Shown here: positions 6,874 to 17,474 of the stretch, piece after piece
Layout of the letters: the number at the start of each line of letters is the position of its first letter
Numbering within the stretch: the stretch's first letter is position 1
Source: Candidatus Limiplasma pullicola
Lineage (GTDB): Bacteria; Bacillota; Clostridia; Christensenellales; Aristaeellaceae
DNA length: 61,054 bases
Assembly: GCA_018710985.1 (NCBI GenBank)
Contig: DVIV01000055.1
Span: forward strand, 1 to 61,054
Direction: 5' to 3'
The notes under the pieces: model-generated
The model's input: only the letters and a program-made list of their open reading frames with translations
Told to the model about the DNA's origin: nothing
Database searches by the model: none
Position numbers and translations under genes: made by a program

Positions 6874-8355
6874 ATGCACAGCCGCCGGTTGGGCGCGCTT
6901 TTCTGCCTGCTGCTTTCCATGCTGATCGCGCTGTGCCCCGCGGCGCTCCCGCTCCATGCCGCCGCCGAGGAAGAAACCATCTACTTTATCGCGCCGGAGC
7001 TGCCCAGCGATGTGGAGCCCTACGACCCGGAACACCCGGAGGATCTCTATGAGGATCAGCTCTATGCCAAGTCCGCCATCCTCATTGAGGCGTCCTCCGG
7101 CGAGGTCATTTTTGAAAAGAACGCGGACGCTACCATGTATCCCGCCTCCACCACCAAGATCATGACCGTGCTTTTGGGCATCATGATGGGCGACATGAAC
7201 CAGACCGTCTACCTGTCGCAGACCGCCGCCGACATCGGCGACGACAGCTCCGATATGGGCCTGGACGTGGGGGAGAGCATCAACTTCAAGGACCTGCTCT
7301 ACGGCACCATGGTGCGCTCCGCCAACGAGGGCGCCAACCTCATCGCCGAAACGCTCTACGGCAGCGTGCCGGCCTTTGCCGAGGTCATGAACGAGGCGGC
7401 CGCCATGTACGGCTGCACCAGTACGCACTTTGCCAACGCCAACGGCCTGCACGACCCCAACCACTATACCACCGCGCGCGACATGGCCAAGATCGCCCAG
7501 GCCGCCATGCAGAACGAAACCTTCCGCGACATCGCCAAAACCTATACCTATTCCCTGCCGCGCAGCAACCTGCACAGCGCGCGCATCCTCACTTCCAGCT
7601 CCCGTGCGTTCTTCAACCCCAACCTGGAGGATAACGACGCCTACTATCCCTATGCCATCGGCATCAAGACCGGCTTTACCAACGCGGCGGGCCACTGCTT
7701 TGTGGGCGCAGCGGAGCGCGACGGAGTGGAGCTGATTTCGGTGGTGTTCTATAGCACCGAAAACGGACGCTGGACCGATACGGTCAAGCTGATGGAGTAC
7801 GGATTCTCCCAGTTTGTGAGCATGACGCCTGCGGAGCTTTACGCCGAAAACCCCATCATGGTGGAAACCTCCGGCTTCTCTTTGGATGACGAGGGCTACG
7901 GCCGCCTGGAGCTCAACGTGCAGGCCCGCAGCGGGTCGCGCGAGGTGAGCATCGTGGCTACCAAGGCCGAGATGGAAAGCATGGCCCGAAACCTGCGCCA
8001 GACCGTGCTGATCGAGTACACCCGCGATTTTGCCGCGCCCATTCAGGCGGGCGAGGTCATGGGCACCATGACCTATTACCCCACCGACGGCGGCAGCCCC
8101 GTCACCTATGATCTGGTGGCCTCGCGCACGATCGCGCGCCGCGAAAACGCGCCCCTTTCGCTGGAGGAGATCGTAGAGCAGGTCTATGCCGATCCCAATC
8201 CCTTCCCGCCGCTGTCGGTCGAGCTGGTGGTCATGATTTTCCTGCCGGTGGGCGGCGTGTTTGTGGCCATCCGGATTCTGATGCGCGTGTTCCGCCGCAC
8301 GGGCCGCCACCGCAAGGGCCGCGTGCCCCGGCCGCGCAATCGCTTCTACCGCTGA
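6874..8355 (+). CDS. Serine-type D-Ala-D-Ala carboxypeptidase
   Basis: A peptidase S11 family low-molecular-mass penicillin-binding protein that trims the terminal D-alanine of peptidoglycan stem peptides outside the membrane. The 493-residue protein shows a signal peptide (residues 1-30), the catalytic STTK (92-95), SAN (149-151) and KTG (265-267) triad, a PBP5-type C-terminal beta domain, and a final membrane helix (VELVVMIFLPVGGVFVAIRI) followed by a basic cytosolic tail instead of the usual amphipathic helix. This fits the DacF/DacB type of sporulating Firmicutes, though nothing here proves a sporulation role. The ATG follows GGAAGGAGGG. priA starts 29 bases downstream. Confidence 0.94.
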   Translation: MHSRRLGALFCLLLSMLIALCPAALPLHAAAEEETIYFIAPELPSDVEPYDPEHPEDLYEDQLYAKSAILIEASSGEVIFEKNADATMYPASTTKIMTVLLGIMMGDMNQTVYLSQTAADIGDDSSDMGLDVGESINFKDLLYGTMVRSANEGANLIAETLYGSVPAFAEVMNEAAAMYGCTSTHFANANGLHDPNHYTTARDMAKIAQAAMQNETFRDIAKTYTYSLPRSNLHSARILTSSSRAFFNPNLEDNDAYYPYAIGIKTGFTNAAGHCFVGAAERDGVELISVVFYSTENGRWTDTVKLMEYGFSQFVSMTPAELYAENPIMVETSGFSLDDEGYGRLELNVQARSGSREVSIVATKAEMESMARNLRQTVLIEYTRDFAAPIQAGEVMGTMTYYPTDGGSPVTYDLVASRTIARRENAPLSLEEIVEQVYADPNPFPPLSVELVVMIFLPVGGVFVAIRILMRVFRRTGRHRKGRVPRPRNRFYR

Positions 8356-8384
8356 CAGGCATCCATACGAAAGGAGGCGGGGCC

Positions 8385-10634
8385 GTGGTCGCGCAGGTGA
8401 TTGTGGACGTGGTTCACACAAACGTGGCCCACCCCTTTTCCTACCTGGTGCCGGAGGGTGAAAGCGTGCCGGTGGGCGCGCGGGTGAGCGTGCCGCTGGG
8501 CCGGCGGCGGGTGGACGGCATCGTCGTGGAGCTGCTGGAAGCCCCGCCCGACGGCCTGCCGCCCGAAAAGCTGCGCTCCATCGGCGCCATGCTGGACGAC
8601 TGCCCGGCGCTGCTGCCGCCCCTGCTGGATCTGGCGCGCGAGCTGGCCGCGCAGGCGCACTGCCCTCTGGCCGAGACGCTGCGGCTGATGCTGCCTGCGG
8701 CGATGCGCACCGGTCGCGTGAAACGCAAAAAGGCGCTCTATGCCCGCCTCATGCCCGGCGTGGATGCCGAGGCAGCCGCGCAGGCCCAGCGCCGCGCCCC
8801 GAAGCGGGCCACGCTGCTTCGCCTGCTGGCCGGCGGCGCGCCGCGCGCCGTCAAGGAGCTGGAACCGCTGGTGCACCAGCCGCGCGAGGCGCTGAACGCG
8901 CTGGAGGCGGCGGGGCTGATTGCCCTGGAGGAGCGCGAGGTGTTCCGTGCGCCCGAAGGCGAGGTGGACGCGGCGCTCACGCAGCCCCCGGAATGGACTC
9001 CGGACCAGCGCGAGGCGCTGGATGCGATGCTTCCGGCCCTCCGGCGGGGCGAGGGCGCGTTTCTTCTGCACGGCGTCACCGGCAGCGGCAAGACCGAGGT
9101 GTACCTGGCCATGGTGGCCGAGGCGCTCAGGGCGGGCAGGGGCGCGATCATCCTCGTTCCGGAGATCGCCCTCACGCCGCAGATGGTGCGCTGGTTCCGC
9201 GCGCGCTTTGGGCCGGAGACGGCGGTCTTGCACAGCCGTCTCACAGACGGCCAGCGATGCGATGAGTGGCGGCGCATCCGCCTGGGTTATGCGCGGGTGG
9301 TGGTGGGCGCGCGCAGCGCGGTCTTTGCCCCCGTGGAGAACCTGGGCCTGATCGTAATTGACGAGGAGCATGAGCAGACCTACCTCAGCGACAAGCACCC
9401 CCGCTATGATGCGCGCCGCGTGGCCATGAGCCGCTGCGCGCGAGAGGGGGCCACGCTGGTGCTCAGCAGCGCCACGCCCAGCATCCTGTCCTTCGCCATG
9501 GCCCGCCGGGGCGACTATACGCTGGTGGAGATGCCCCGCCGCGTGCGCGGATTGCCCCTGCCCGAGGTCACCGTGGTGGACATGCGGCGCGAGCTGGAGG
9601 CGGGCAACCGTTCCATCTTCAGCCAGCTGCTGATCGAGCGGCTGGGCGAGTGCCTGCGCGAGGGGCGGCAGGCCATGCTGTTCCTCAACCGGCGGGGATA
9701 CAACACCTTCGTCAGCTGCCGCAGCTGCGGCTACGTGGTCAAGTGCGAGCGCTGTGACCTGAGCATGACGCTCCACCGCGAGCCGGGCGGCGAAGAGCCC
9801 GGGAAGCTCCGCTGTCACATGTGCGGCGCGGAGCGCACCCCGCCCACGACCTGCCCCGAATGCGGCAGCCGCTACATCCGTTATTTCGGCAGCGGCACCC
9901 AGCGCGTGGAGGAGGAGGTGCGCCGCCTGTTTCCCGGCGTGGAAACCGTGCGCATGGACATCGACACCACCCGCGGCCGCGACGCGCACGCAAAGCTGCT
10001 CGACCGCTTCGGCCGGGGCGAGGCGCAGGTGCTCATCGGCACGCAGATGATCGCCAAGGGGCTGGATTTTCCGCGCGTGACGCTGGTGGGCGTGGTCGCG
10101 GCGGATATGACGCTCAACCTGCCGGATTACCGCGCGCCGGAGCGCACGTTTCAGCTCATCACCCAGGTGGCGGGCCGCGCGGGCCGTGCCGGGCTTCCCG
10201 GTGAGGTGATCGTGCAGACCTACAAGCCGGAGGACCCCTGCATCCGTGCCGCCGCCGCGCAGGATTATCGCGCGTTTTTCGAGCGGGAATTCAGCCGCCG
10301 CCGCGCGGGGCTGTATCCGCCCTTTACGCTGCTTGCGCGCCTGCTGGTGGAGAGCCCCGAGGAGGAGACGGCCCGCCAGACCGCCGAACGCCTCTACGAC
10401 GTGGTGCGTACCTACCTTTTGTCGCACCCGGCGCAGAAGAAGCGCACCCTCATGCTGCGCGCCGACGAGGCCCCGGTCAAGCGCATCCGCGGGCAGTTCC
10501 GCTATCATGTGCTGATGAAGCTGTTCGATCACCCGGACGCATCGCCCCTGTTGGCCCTGCTGGCCGAGCTGGCGGGCGTCGAGGACGGCGCGTGCACCAT
10601 TTACTGTGAAGTGAACCCCGCTACCATGATGTAG
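8385..10634 (+). CDS. priA: Primosomal protein N' (replication restart helicase)
   Basis: PriA recognises stalled replication forks and reloads the replicative helicase. The 749-residue protein has the N-terminal 3'-DNA-binding domain, Walker [13 protein letters not shown] near residue 229, DEEH near 325, the zinc-binding Cys series [13 protein letters not shown]...[20 protein letters not shown] (about 445-500), and helicase motifs V/VI ([25 protein letters not shown]). The GTG start at 8385 follows AAGGAGGCGG. It leads into def and fmt, the standard clostridial order priA-def-fmt. Confidence 0.97.
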   Translation: MVAQVIVDVVHTNVAHPFSYLVPEGESVPVGARVSVPLGRRRVDGIVVELLEAPPDGLPPEKLRSIGAMLDDCPALLPPLLDLARELAAQAHCPLAETLRLMLPAAMRTGRVKRKKALYARLMPGVDAEAAAQAQRRAPKRATLLRLLAGGAPRAVKELEPLVHQPREALNALEAAGLIALEEREVFRAPEGEVDAALTQPPEWTPDQREALDAMLPALRRGEGAFLLHGVTGSGKTEVYLAMVAEALRAGRGAIILVPEIALTPQMVRWFRARFGPETAVLHSRLTDGQRCDEWRRIRLGYARVVVGARSAVFAPVENLGLIVIDEEHEQTYLSDKHPRYDARRVAMSRCAREGATLVLSSATPSILSFAMARRGDYTLVEMPRRVRGLPLPEVTVVDMRRELEAGNRSIFSQLLIERLGECLREGRQAMLFLNRRGYNTFVSCRSCGYVVKCERCDLSMTLHREPGGEEPGKLRCHMCGAERTPPTTCPECGSRYIRYFGSGTQRVEEEVRRLFPGVETVRMDIDTTRGRDAHAKLLDRFGRGEAQVLIGTQMIAKGLDFPRVTLVGVVAADMTLNLPDYRAPERTFQLITQVAGRAGRAGLPGEVIVQTYKPEDPCIRAAAAQDYRAFFEREFSRRRAGLYPPFTLLARLLVESPEEETARQTAERLYDVVRTYLLSHPAQKKRTLMLRADEAPVKRIRGQFRYHVLMKLFDHPDASPLLALLAELAGVEDGACTIYCEVNPATMM

Positions 10635-10657
10635 GGGAACAAGGAGTTTGGTCTGAA

Positions 10658-11167
10658 ATGGCAACCAGAAGGATTGTGGAAATCGGAGACGAAAAGCTGC
10701 GCAAGCATGCCAAAAAGGTTGAGAAATTCGACCTGCGCCTGCGCATTTTGCTCAAGGACATGGCCGACACCATGTACAAGGCCGACGGCGTGGGTCTGGC
10801 CGCGCCGCAGGTGGGTATCCTCAAGCGGGCGGTTGTGGTGGATGTGGGGGAGGGGCTGATCGAGCTGGTCAACCCCGAAATCGTAGCCGCCGAGGGCGAG
10901 CAGACCGGCCCCGAAGGGTGCCTGAGCGTGCCCGGCCGCTCCGGCATCGTGGTGCGTCCGGAGCGCGTGACCGTGCGCGCGCAGAATGCGCAGGGCGAAC
11001 CCATCGAGGTGACGGGCGAGGGCTTCCTCGCGCGCGCCTTCTGCCACGAGATCGACCATCTGGACGGCGTGCTTTACGTGGACAAGATGGTGCGGGAGAT
11101 CTTCCCCGACGAAGAGGCGGAGGAGGACGGCGAAGCGGAGACGGACGGGGAGGAGGAAGGCCAGTGA
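10658..11167 (+). CDS. def: Peptide deformylase
   Basis: Removes the formyl group from the N-terminus of new proteins, using a bound metal (Fe2+). The 169-residue protein has the three family motifs [11 protein letters not shown] (residues 46-56), EGCLSVPG (about 86-93; Cys is a metal ligand) and CHEIDHLDG (about 129-137; the two His are ligands, Glu is catalytic). The last 20 residues are an acidic tail ([18 protein letters not shown]) absent from most deformylases. fmt overlaps the stop codon by four bases (GTGA), coupling removal and addition of formyl groups. Confidence 0.97.
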   Translation: MATRRIVEIGDEKLRKHAKKVEKFDLRLRILLKDMADTMYKADGVGLAAPQVGILKRAVVVDVGEGLIELVNPEIVAAEGEQTGPEGCLSVPGRSGIVVRPERVTVRAQNAQGEPIEVTGEGFLARAFCHEIDHLDGVLYVDKMVREIFPDEEAEEDGEAETDGEEEGQ

Positions 11168-12102
11168 AGGTCGTGTTCATGGGCACGCCGGACTTTTCCG
11201 TGCCCACGCTTGAGGCGCTGGTGGACGCGGGCTACGAGGTGGCCGGCGTCTTTACCCAGCCGGACCGGCCCAGGGGACGCGGCGGCAAGGTGCAGATGAG
11301 CCCCGTGAAGGAGCTGGCCCTGCGCCTGGGCATCCCCGTGTTTCAGCCGCTCAAGATCCGCGCCGACGGGCTGGAGCCCCTGCGAGCGCTCGCGCCGGAT
11401 ATATGCGTGACCGCCGCCTTCGGACAGATTCTTTCCCAGGAGGTGCTGGACGTGCCGCGCCTGGGCACCGTGAACGTGCACGCCTCGCTCCTGCCCCGGC
11501 ACCGGGGCGCGGCCCCCGTGCAGTGGGCGATCTTAAGCGGCGATGAAGTGACGGGCGTCACCACCATGTTCACCGACCGGGGCATCGACACGGGCGATAT
11601 GCTGCTGCGCGCCGAAACCCCCGTTTTGCCTGACGATACCGCGGGCACGCTCACCGACCGGCTTTCCAGGATGGGCGCGGAGCTGCTCATCGAGACGCTT
11701 CGCCGTCTGGAGGCGGGCGACTGCCCCCGCGAGAAGCAGGACGAGGCCCTCGCCACCTACGACCCCAAGGTAGATAAGGAGATGGGCCGCCTGGATTTCT
11801 CACAGACCACGCGGGAATGCGTCAACCGCGTGCGCGCCATGTCGCCGTGGCCCTGTGCCTTCGTGCCGCTGGCGGGGGGCGCGCTCAAGGTGTGGGGCGC
11901 CGCCGCGTTTGAAGGGGCTTCGGGCGCGCCGGGCACGGTGCTGCGGGCCAACAAGCGCGACGGGCTGGTGGTGGCGACCGCCGACGGGGCGCTCTCGCTC
12001 CTGGAGGTGCAGGCGCCCAATGCCCGCCGCATGGATGCGAAGGCCTTTTTACTGGGACATCCCATCCCCGAGGGAACGATGCTTGACGAGGTGCGCCTAT
12101 GA
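11164..12102 (+). CDS. fmt: Methionyl-tRNA formyltransferase
   Basis: Transfers a formyl group from 10-formyl-THF to Met-tRNAfMet. The 312-residue protein begins [19 protein letters not shown] (GTG start overlapping the def stop), carries the folate-site motif [18 protein letters not shown] (about residues 107-124) with catalytic Asn/His/Asp region ([16 protein letters not shown]) and a C-terminal OB-like domain. The length is typical. It overlaps rsmB by four bases (ATGA). Confidence 0.97.
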   Translation: MKVVFMGTPDFSVPTLEALVDAGYEVAGVFTQPDRPRGRGGKVQMSPVKELALRLGIPVFQPLKIRADGLEPLRALAPDICVTAAFGQILSQEVLDVPRLGTVNVHASLLPRHRGAAPVQWAILSGDEVTGVTTMFTDRGIDTGDMLLRAETPVLPDDTAGTLTDRLSRMGAELLIETLRRLEAGDCPREKQDEALATYDPKVDKEMGRLDFSQTTRECVNRVRAMSPWPCAFVPLAGGALKVWGAAAFEGASGAPGTVLRANKRDGLVVATADGALSLLEVQAPNARRMDAKAFLLGHPIPEGTMLDEVRL

Positions 12103-13778
12103 GCGAAGAACGCAGAACGAAGGACCGCGCGCGCGGCGAACGCACAGGTGCGCCGCGCGCGTCCCGGCCCGGCCCCCGCGCCGCGCATGCGGACGAGGGT
12201 GCGCAGGCGCGAGCGGATAAGCGCCCGGAACGCCGCTCCGGCGGATTTTCTGCCCGTTCCGGCGGGGAAGCCCGCCCGGACCGTGCGCAGAACGCCCGCT
12301 CCGCGGGAACGCGCTGCCCGGCGGCGGCCGGCGCGCAGGACCGTCCCCGCGGGGCGCGTCCGTCGGTCGCGCCCCATGCGCCGCGCACGCAGGCCCGCCC
12401 CGGCAACCGCGCACCGCGTCCCCGCACGGCCCCTGCGCAAAGCGGCCTGAATGCCCGCCGCCTGGCGCTGGAGGTGCTCACCGACGTGCGCGAAAAAGGC
12501 GCCTACGCCTCGCTGGCTTTGGGCGAGCGGCTGCGCGCTGCGCGCCTGTCGCCGGAGGACCGACGGCTGGCCACGGGGCTGGTGTACGGCACGCTGGAGA
12601 ACCAGCTGCTAATCGACTATGCGCTGGACCGCCTGATGGACCATCCCACCCGCGAGCCCGTGCAGCGCGACATCCTGCGCATGGGCGCGTATCAGATTCT
12701 GTTTCTGGACCGCGTGCCCGACAGCGCCGCCGTGGACGAGGCGGTGAAGCTCACCCGCGCCATGGGCATGGAGGCGGCCTGCGGCTTTATCAACGCGGTG
12801 CTGCGCAACCTCTCGCGCGGCAAGGACGAGATCGCATGGCCCGACCGGGAGGCCGATCCCATGGCCTATCTCAGCGTGATGGGCAGCATGCCCCTGTGGC
12901 TGGTGGAAAAGCTGGTGGCGGCCTACGGCCACGACGAGGCCGAACGCGTCATTCTCTACCGCGAAGAGGAGCATCCCGTATGCGTCCGGCCCAACCTCAC
13001 GCGCCTGTCCGATGCTGAATTTGTGACCCTGCTTCATGAAAAGGGCTGGCGCGCCGAGCGCGGCCTTGCGCCGCATGCGTGGCTGATCTACGGCGCGGGC
13101 GACCTGGCCGCCGACGCGGACTACCGCGCCGGACGCTTCTCCATTCAGGGCCAGAGCAGCATGCTGGCGGCGGAGGCGCTGGAGGTCCGCCCCGGCATGA
13201 AGGTGCTGGACGCGTGCGCCGCGCCGGGCGGCAAGTCCGCCTACCTGTGCGAGCAGATGCAGCTGACCGGGCGCGTCTATGCCTGGGAACTGCACGAAAA
13301 GCGCGCCCAGCTGCTGGAGGGCGTGCGCAGGCGGCTGGGGCTGGACAACCTGCGCATCTCCGTGCGCGACGCGCTGGACTTCCGGCCCGATTTGGAGGGC
13401 ACGCTGGACGGCGTTCTGCTCGACGCGCCCTGCGCGGGGCTGGGCGTTCTGAGCCAGAAGCCGGACATCAAGCTGCGTTTGAAGCAGGAGGACATCCCTG
13501 CCATCGTCGATACGCAGGGGCGGCTGCTTGATACGGTCTGCCGCTATGTGCGTCCCGGCGGCGCGCTGGTGTACAGCACCTGCTCGCTCCTGCCGGAGGA
13601 AAACGGGGACCGGGTGCGCGCCTTTTTGGCATCGCATCCGAACTTTGCCCTGGAGCCCCTGCCCACGAGCTTCCCGGAGGGGCTGCGCGAGCGGCAGACG
13701 CCCTTTGGCTTGCAGCTTTTGGGCTGCCGCGACGGCGTGGAGGGCTTCTTCATCGCCCGGATGCGGAGGGTGCGCTGA
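12099..13778 (+). CDS. rsmB: 16S rRNA m5C967 methyltransferase with long basic N-terminus
   Basis: RsmB/Sun methylates cytosine 967 of 16S rRNA. Residues about 117-245 form the NusB-like RNA-binding domain; the methyltransferase domain holds LDACAAPGGKSA (about 369), DAPCAGLGVLS (about 441) and the catalytic YSTCSLLPEENG (about 490). The first 115 residues are an added low-complexity region of Arg, Ala, Pro and Gly, with almost no hydrophobic residues, making the protein about 110 residues longer than usual. The ATG overlaps the fmt stop; the extension is not an annotation artefact in an obvious way because the frame stays open from the coupled start, but an internal start near residue 115 cannot be excluded. 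Confidence 0.95.
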   Translation: MSEERRTKDRARGERTGAPRASRPGPRAAHADEGAQARADKRPERRSGGFSARSGGEARPDRAQNARSAGTRCPAAAGAQDRPRGARPSVAPHAPRTQARPGNRAPRPRTAPAQSGLNARRLALEVLTDVREKGAYASLALGERLRAARLSPEDRRLATGLVYGTLENQLLIDYALDRLMDHPTREPVQRDILRMGAYQILFLDRVPDSAAVDEAVKLTRAMGMEAACGFINAVLRNLSRGKDEIAWPDREADPMAYLSVMGSMPLWLVEKLVAAYGHDEAERVILYREEEHPVCVRPNLTRLSDAEFVTLLHEKGWRAERGLAPHAWLIYGAGDLAADADYRAGRFSIQGQSSMLAAEALEVRPGMKVLDACAAPGGKSAYLCEQMQLTGRVYAWELHEKRAQLLEGVRRRLGLDNLRISVRDALDFRPDLEGTLDGVLLDAPCAGLGVLSQKPDIKLRLKQEDIPAIVDTQGRLLDTVCRYVRPGGALVYSTCSLLPEENGDRVRAFLASHPNFALEPLPTSFPEGLRERQTPFGLQLLGCRDGVEGFFIARMRRVR

Positions 13779-14821
13779 TGGACGACAAGCGCGTACTGAT
13801 CGACCTGACGCCCGAGGAGCTGGGGGATTTTCTCAAATCCCTGGGCCAGCCCGCCTTCCGCGCCGGCCAGCTGTTTACCTGGCTGCACAAGGGCGTGGCC
13901 TTTGCGGATATGGGCAACCTGCCCGCTTCCCTGCGGGCGCAGCTTGAAGAAACCTGCGTGGATCTGCCCATGGCCATCCAGGAGGTCCATCCCTCCAAGC
14001 GGGATGATACGGTGAAATTCCTCTTCGCCTGCCGGGACGGCAACATCATCGAGGGCGTGCTCATGCGTTACCGCTACGGCTATTCGCTGTGCATCTCCAC
14101 GCAGGTGGGGTGCCGGATGGGCTGCGCCTTCTGCGCGAGCACGCTGGAGGGGTGCGTGAGGAACCTTTCGGCGGGCGAGATGCTCTCCGAGGTGCTCCTG
14201 GTCAACCGCTTCCTGGGCGACAGAGGCAAGGTGGGACATGTGGTGCTCATGGGCAGCGGCGAACCTCTCGACAACTACGATCAGGTGGTGCGCTTTTTGC
14301 GCCTGCTCAATGAGCCAAAGGGCCTGAATATTAGCCTGCGGAACGTGTCCCTGTCCACCTGCGGGCTGGTGGAGGGCATCCGGCGTCTGGAGGGGGAGCA
14401 TCTGCCCGTAACATTGAGCATCTCCCTGCATGCGCCCAATGACGAGATCCGCCGGCAGATCATGCCCGTGGCCCGCGCCTGGCCCATCGCGCAGCTGATG
14501 GAGGCCGTGCGCGCCTATGTGGCCGGCACGGGGAGGCGCGTGGTGTTTGAATATGCGCTCATCGACGGGCTCAACAGCCGGCCCACGCATGCGCATGAGC
14601 TGGCCCGGCTGCTTCGTGGCCTGCAGTGCCATGTCAACCTGATTCCCCTCAACTATGTGGACGAGCGCCGGCTGCGCCCCGCTGCGCCCGAGGCGGTGCG
14701 CGCCTTCCAGCAGACGCTGGAGGCGGAGCACATCTCCGCCACGGTGCGCCGCGAAATGGGCGCCGATATCGGCGGCGCGTGCGGCCAGCTGCGCCGCAGC
14801 CGCCTGCATGCCCAAACCTGA
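13778..14821 (+). CDS. rlmN: Dual-specificity 23S rRNA/tRNA adenine-C2 methyltransferase
   Basis: RlmN is a radical-SAM enzyme that makes 2-methyladenosine at A2503 of 23S rRNA and A37 of some tRNAs. The 347-residue product has the cluster motif CRMGCAFCAST (CX3CX2C, about residues 112-122), the GSGEPLDNYD segment, SLHAPNDEIR, and the C-terminal region with the second catalytic Cys (GGACGQLR). The start codon ATG shares its A with the rsmB stop codon (TGATG). Confidence 0.96.
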   Translation: MDDKRVLIDLTPEELGDFLKSLGQPAFRAGQLFTWLHKGVAFADMGNLPASLRAQLEETCVDLPMAIQEVHPSKRDDTVKFLFACRDGNIIEGVLMRYRYGYSLCISTQVGCRMGCAFCASTLEGCVRNLSAGEMLSEVLLVNRFLGDRGKVGHVVLMGSGEPLDNYDQVVRFLRLLNEPKGLNISLRNVSLSTCGLVEGIRRLEGEHLPVTLSISLHAPNDEIRRQIMPVARAWPIAQLMEAVRAYVAGTGRRVVFEYALIDGLNSRPTHAHELARLLRGLQCHVNLIPLNYVDERRLRPAAPEAVRAFQQTLEAEHISATVRREMGADIGGACGQLRRSRLHAQT

Positions 14822-14854
14822 TTTTCATCTCCCCAGCGGGAAGGAGCGATAGCG

Positions 14855-15568
14855 ATGCGCGTATGTCAGCGTACCCATCAGGGCCGGGTGCGGTCCAGCA
14901 ACCAGGACTGCCTCCTCGTGGACGACCGCGTCTACGGCGTGGCCGACGGCATGGGCGGCCATCAGGGCGGCGAAACCGCCAGCCGGGTGGCTGTGCAGGT
15001 GCTCAAGAACGCGCTGCGCGGCAAGCTGCCCGACCGCCGCGCGCTGGAGGTGGGCGTGGAAGCCGCCAACCGCCGCGTGTACGACATGGCGCGGCATGAC
15101 AGCAGCCTGAGCGGCATGGGCACGACCGTCACATTGCTCTGGGAGGACGGAAAGCGCGTGCTGGTGGGCCATGTGGGCGACAGCCGCGCCTACCGCCTGC
15201 GCGGGGGCGAGCTTGAGCAGATCACGCAGGACCACAGCATCGTGGCCGAATTGCTGCGCAACAACGTGATCACCACCGAGATGGCGCGCAACCACCCCTA
15301 CCGCAACGTCATCACCCGCGCCGTGGGTGTGGACCCGGCCGTCGTCCCCGATGTCACCGAGCAGGACAAGCAGCCCGGCGACGTGTGGCTGGTGTGCTCC
15401 GACGGACTGTACAACATGGTGTCCGACGATGTGATCCGCGACACCCTCGCCGGCAGCGAAACCGACGAGCAGGCTGCCGACCGCCTACTTTCGCTGGCGC
15501 TGGAAAACGGCGGTACCGACAACATCACCTTCGTCATCTGCCGCGTCACGGAGGTGGACGGGCAATGA
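14855..15568 (+). CDS. stp: PP2C-type protein Ser/Thr phosphatase
   Basis: A metal-dependent phosphatase that reverses phosphorylation by the neighbouring PASTA kinase (PrpC/Stp family). The 237-residue protein shows RSSNQDCLL (residues 14-22), VADGMGGHQGGE (the metal-binding DGMGG), GMGTTVTLL, VGHVGDSRAYRL, and LVCSDGLYNMV with GGTDNITFVI at the end. It follows GGAAGGAG by a normal spacing and overlaps the kinase gene by four bases. Confidence 0.96.
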   Translation: MRVCQRTHQGRVRSSNQDCLLVDDRVYGVADGMGGHQGGETASRVAVQVLKNALRGKLPDRRALEVGVEAANRRVYDMARHDSSLSGMGTTVTLLWEDGKRVLVGHVGDSRAYRLRGGELEQITQDHSIVAELLRNNVITTEMARNHPYRNVITRAVGVDPAVVPDVTEQDKQPGDVWLVCSDGLYNMVSDDVIRDTLAGSETDEQAADRLLSLALENGGTDNITFVICRVTEVDGQ

Positions 15569-17457
15569 TGAAGGGAATGGTTTTTGCCGAAAGGTACAAG
15601 CTGGAGGACTTCATCGGCCAGGGCGGTATGTCGCTGGTGTACCGCGCGGTGGATATCCGCACGGGCCACAGCGTTGCGGTAAAGATCCTCAAAAGCGAAT
15701 ACAACGGCGACAAGGAGTTTCTGGAGCGCTTCCAGCGCGAGGCGCAGGCCGCCAGCCTCATGTCTCACCACAACCTGGTCAACCTTCTTGACGTGGGCGT
15801 GGAGGGAGAATACCGCTACCTGGTGCTGGAATACGTCAACGGCAACACCCTCAAGGACATCATCCGCCAGAAGGGCCGTCTCAACTACCAGACCGCTATC
15901 CAGATCACCGTGCGCATCCTGAGCGCCCTTCAGCATGCGCATGACAACGGCATCATCCACCGCGACATCAAGCCGCAGAACGTGCTCATTCACGCCGACG
16001 GCCATGTGAAGGTGTCGGATTTCGGCATCGCGCGCATGACCAACGCCTTCACCATCAGCAAGGGTGACACGGTGGTGGGCTCGGTACACTATTCCTCGCC
16101 CGAGCAGGCCACGGGCAGCGTGGTGGAGGCCACCAGCGACATCTATTCCACCGGCGTGGTCATGTATGAAATGCTCACCGGCCGCGTGCCCTTTGTGGGC
16201 GATACGCCGGTGGCCGTGGCCATGCAGCACGTGCAGGACCCGCCTCCGCCCATCACCGATTTCGCGCCCGAAACGCCGCCCGCCGTGGTAGCCGTGGTGA
16301 TGAAGGCGCTGGAAAAGAACCCGAAAAACCGTTTCCAGAGCGCCCGCGAAATGGCCGACGCCCTCATGAAGGCCAAGGACGGCAAGCTCGATCCTGTCTC
16401 GGTCACGCTGGAGTCCTCCGGACCCCGCCCGGCGGTCAAGCCCCCGCAGCAGCCCGCGCGCATGCGTGAGCTCAGCCCCCATGGCGCAACGGCCCGCCGC
16501 GCGCCCGTGCGCAGGCGGCGCAGCAGACGCCGCATCGCCGAGCTGGTGCTGTCCGGCCTGGCGGCGGCATGCGTGCTGGCTGCGCTGGCCTTCGGCGTGG
16601 TGCAGGTGTATACCCGCGTCAGCCGCAGCGCCGTCGCGCCCGACGTGGTGGGCCTGAGCGTGGGCGACGCGCAGACGCTGGCCCGCCGCGAGGGGCTCAA
16701 CTGGCAGCAGACCGACATCAACCACGATACCATCCCGGCAGGCACCGTCATCTCGCAGATTCCCGAACCCGACACCGCCATGGAAAAGGGCGACAGCCTG
16801 CTGGTGGCGGTCAGCCTGGGTCCGGTGAGCACCGCCATGCCCGATTTGAGCGGTATGAACTACGAGGATGCCACCGCGCGGCTCAAGGACCGCGGCTTTG
16901 GCAATATCGTGCTGATCAAAACCGTATCCTCCTCGCCGGTGGGCACGGTGCTGGGGCAGAGCCCCAAGGAGGGCGACAGCTTCATCTCCGGCCAAAGCGC
17001 GGAACTGACCATCTCCGGCGGCAGCACCATGGTGCCGGACCTCACGGGCCGGTCCCACGAGGAAGCCACCGCCATGCTCAGGGAAAACAGCCTGACGGAA
17101 GGTACGCCCGTGTATGTGGAGGTATCGGAGGAATCCCAGGTGGGCCAGGTGCTGGCACAGATGCCGGCGGTGGGCACCATGGCGGTGCTGGACGCGCCCG
17201 TGACGCTGACCGTGGGCATCGAAAGCGAGCCGTATCAGGGAGAATTGAGCCTCGACCTGCCGGCGGCGGATCACGACCGCGTCCTGCGCGTCACCCTTGA
17301 GTTGGACGGCGAGGAACGCGTGGAGTACGAGGGCACTGCCGCCGCGACCGGCGGCAACGTGCTGGTGCCGCTCAGCGCCACCGTGGAGGGCGAGGTGCCC
17401 TGCCGCGTGTATCTGGACGGCGCGCTGTACCTGGAACAGACCGTAACCCTTAAATGA
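15565..17457 (+). CDS. prkC: PASTA-domain Ser/Thr protein kinase
   Basis: A membrane sensor kinase of the PrkC/PknB/Stk family that detects muropeptides or lipid II and phosphorylates cell-wall and translation proteins. The 630-residue protein has a cytosolic kinase domain (GQGGMSLVY near 18, VAVKIL with the ATP Lys, HRDIKPQNVL near 132, DFGIA near 152), an Arg-rich juxtamembrane segment, one membrane helix about 321-345, three external PASTA repeats (starting near 357, 424 and 489) and a C-terminal beta-rich tail of about 75 residues. ATG at 15565 is nine bases after GGAGG and overlaps the phosphatase stop. rsgA follows, the usual order in Clostridia. Confidence 0.96.
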   Translation: MMKGMVFAERYKLEDFIGQGGMSLVYRAVDIRTGHSVAVKILKSEYNGDKEFLERFQREAQAASLMSHHNLVNLLDVGVEGEYRYLVLEYVNGNTLKDIIRQKGRLNYQTAIQITVRILSALQHAHDNGIIHRDIKPQNVLIHADGHVKVSDFGIARMTNAFTISKGDTVVGSVHYSSPEQATGSVVEATSDIYSTGVVMYEMLTGRVPFVGDTPVAVAMQHVQDPPPPITDFAPETPPAVVAVVMKALEKNPKNRFQSAREMADALMKAKDGKLDPVSVTLESSGPRPAVKPPQQPARMRELSPHGATARRAPVRRRRSRRRIAELVLSGLAAACVLAALAFGVVQVYTRVSRSAVAPDVVGLSVGDAQTLARREGLNWQQTDINHDTIPAGTVISQIPEPDTAMEKGDSLLVAVSLGPVSTAMPDLSGMNYEDATARLKDRGFGNIVLIKTVSSSPVGTVLGQSPKEGDSFISGQSAELTISGGSTMVPDLTGRSHEEATAMLRENSLTEGTPVYVEVSEESQVGQVLAQMPAVGTMAVLDAPVTLTVGIESEPYQGELSLDLPAADHDRVLRVTLELDGEERVEYEGTAAATGGNVLVPLSATVEGEVPCRVYLDGALYLEQTVTLK

Positions 17458-17474
17458 CAGGGAGGGAGAAGGGC

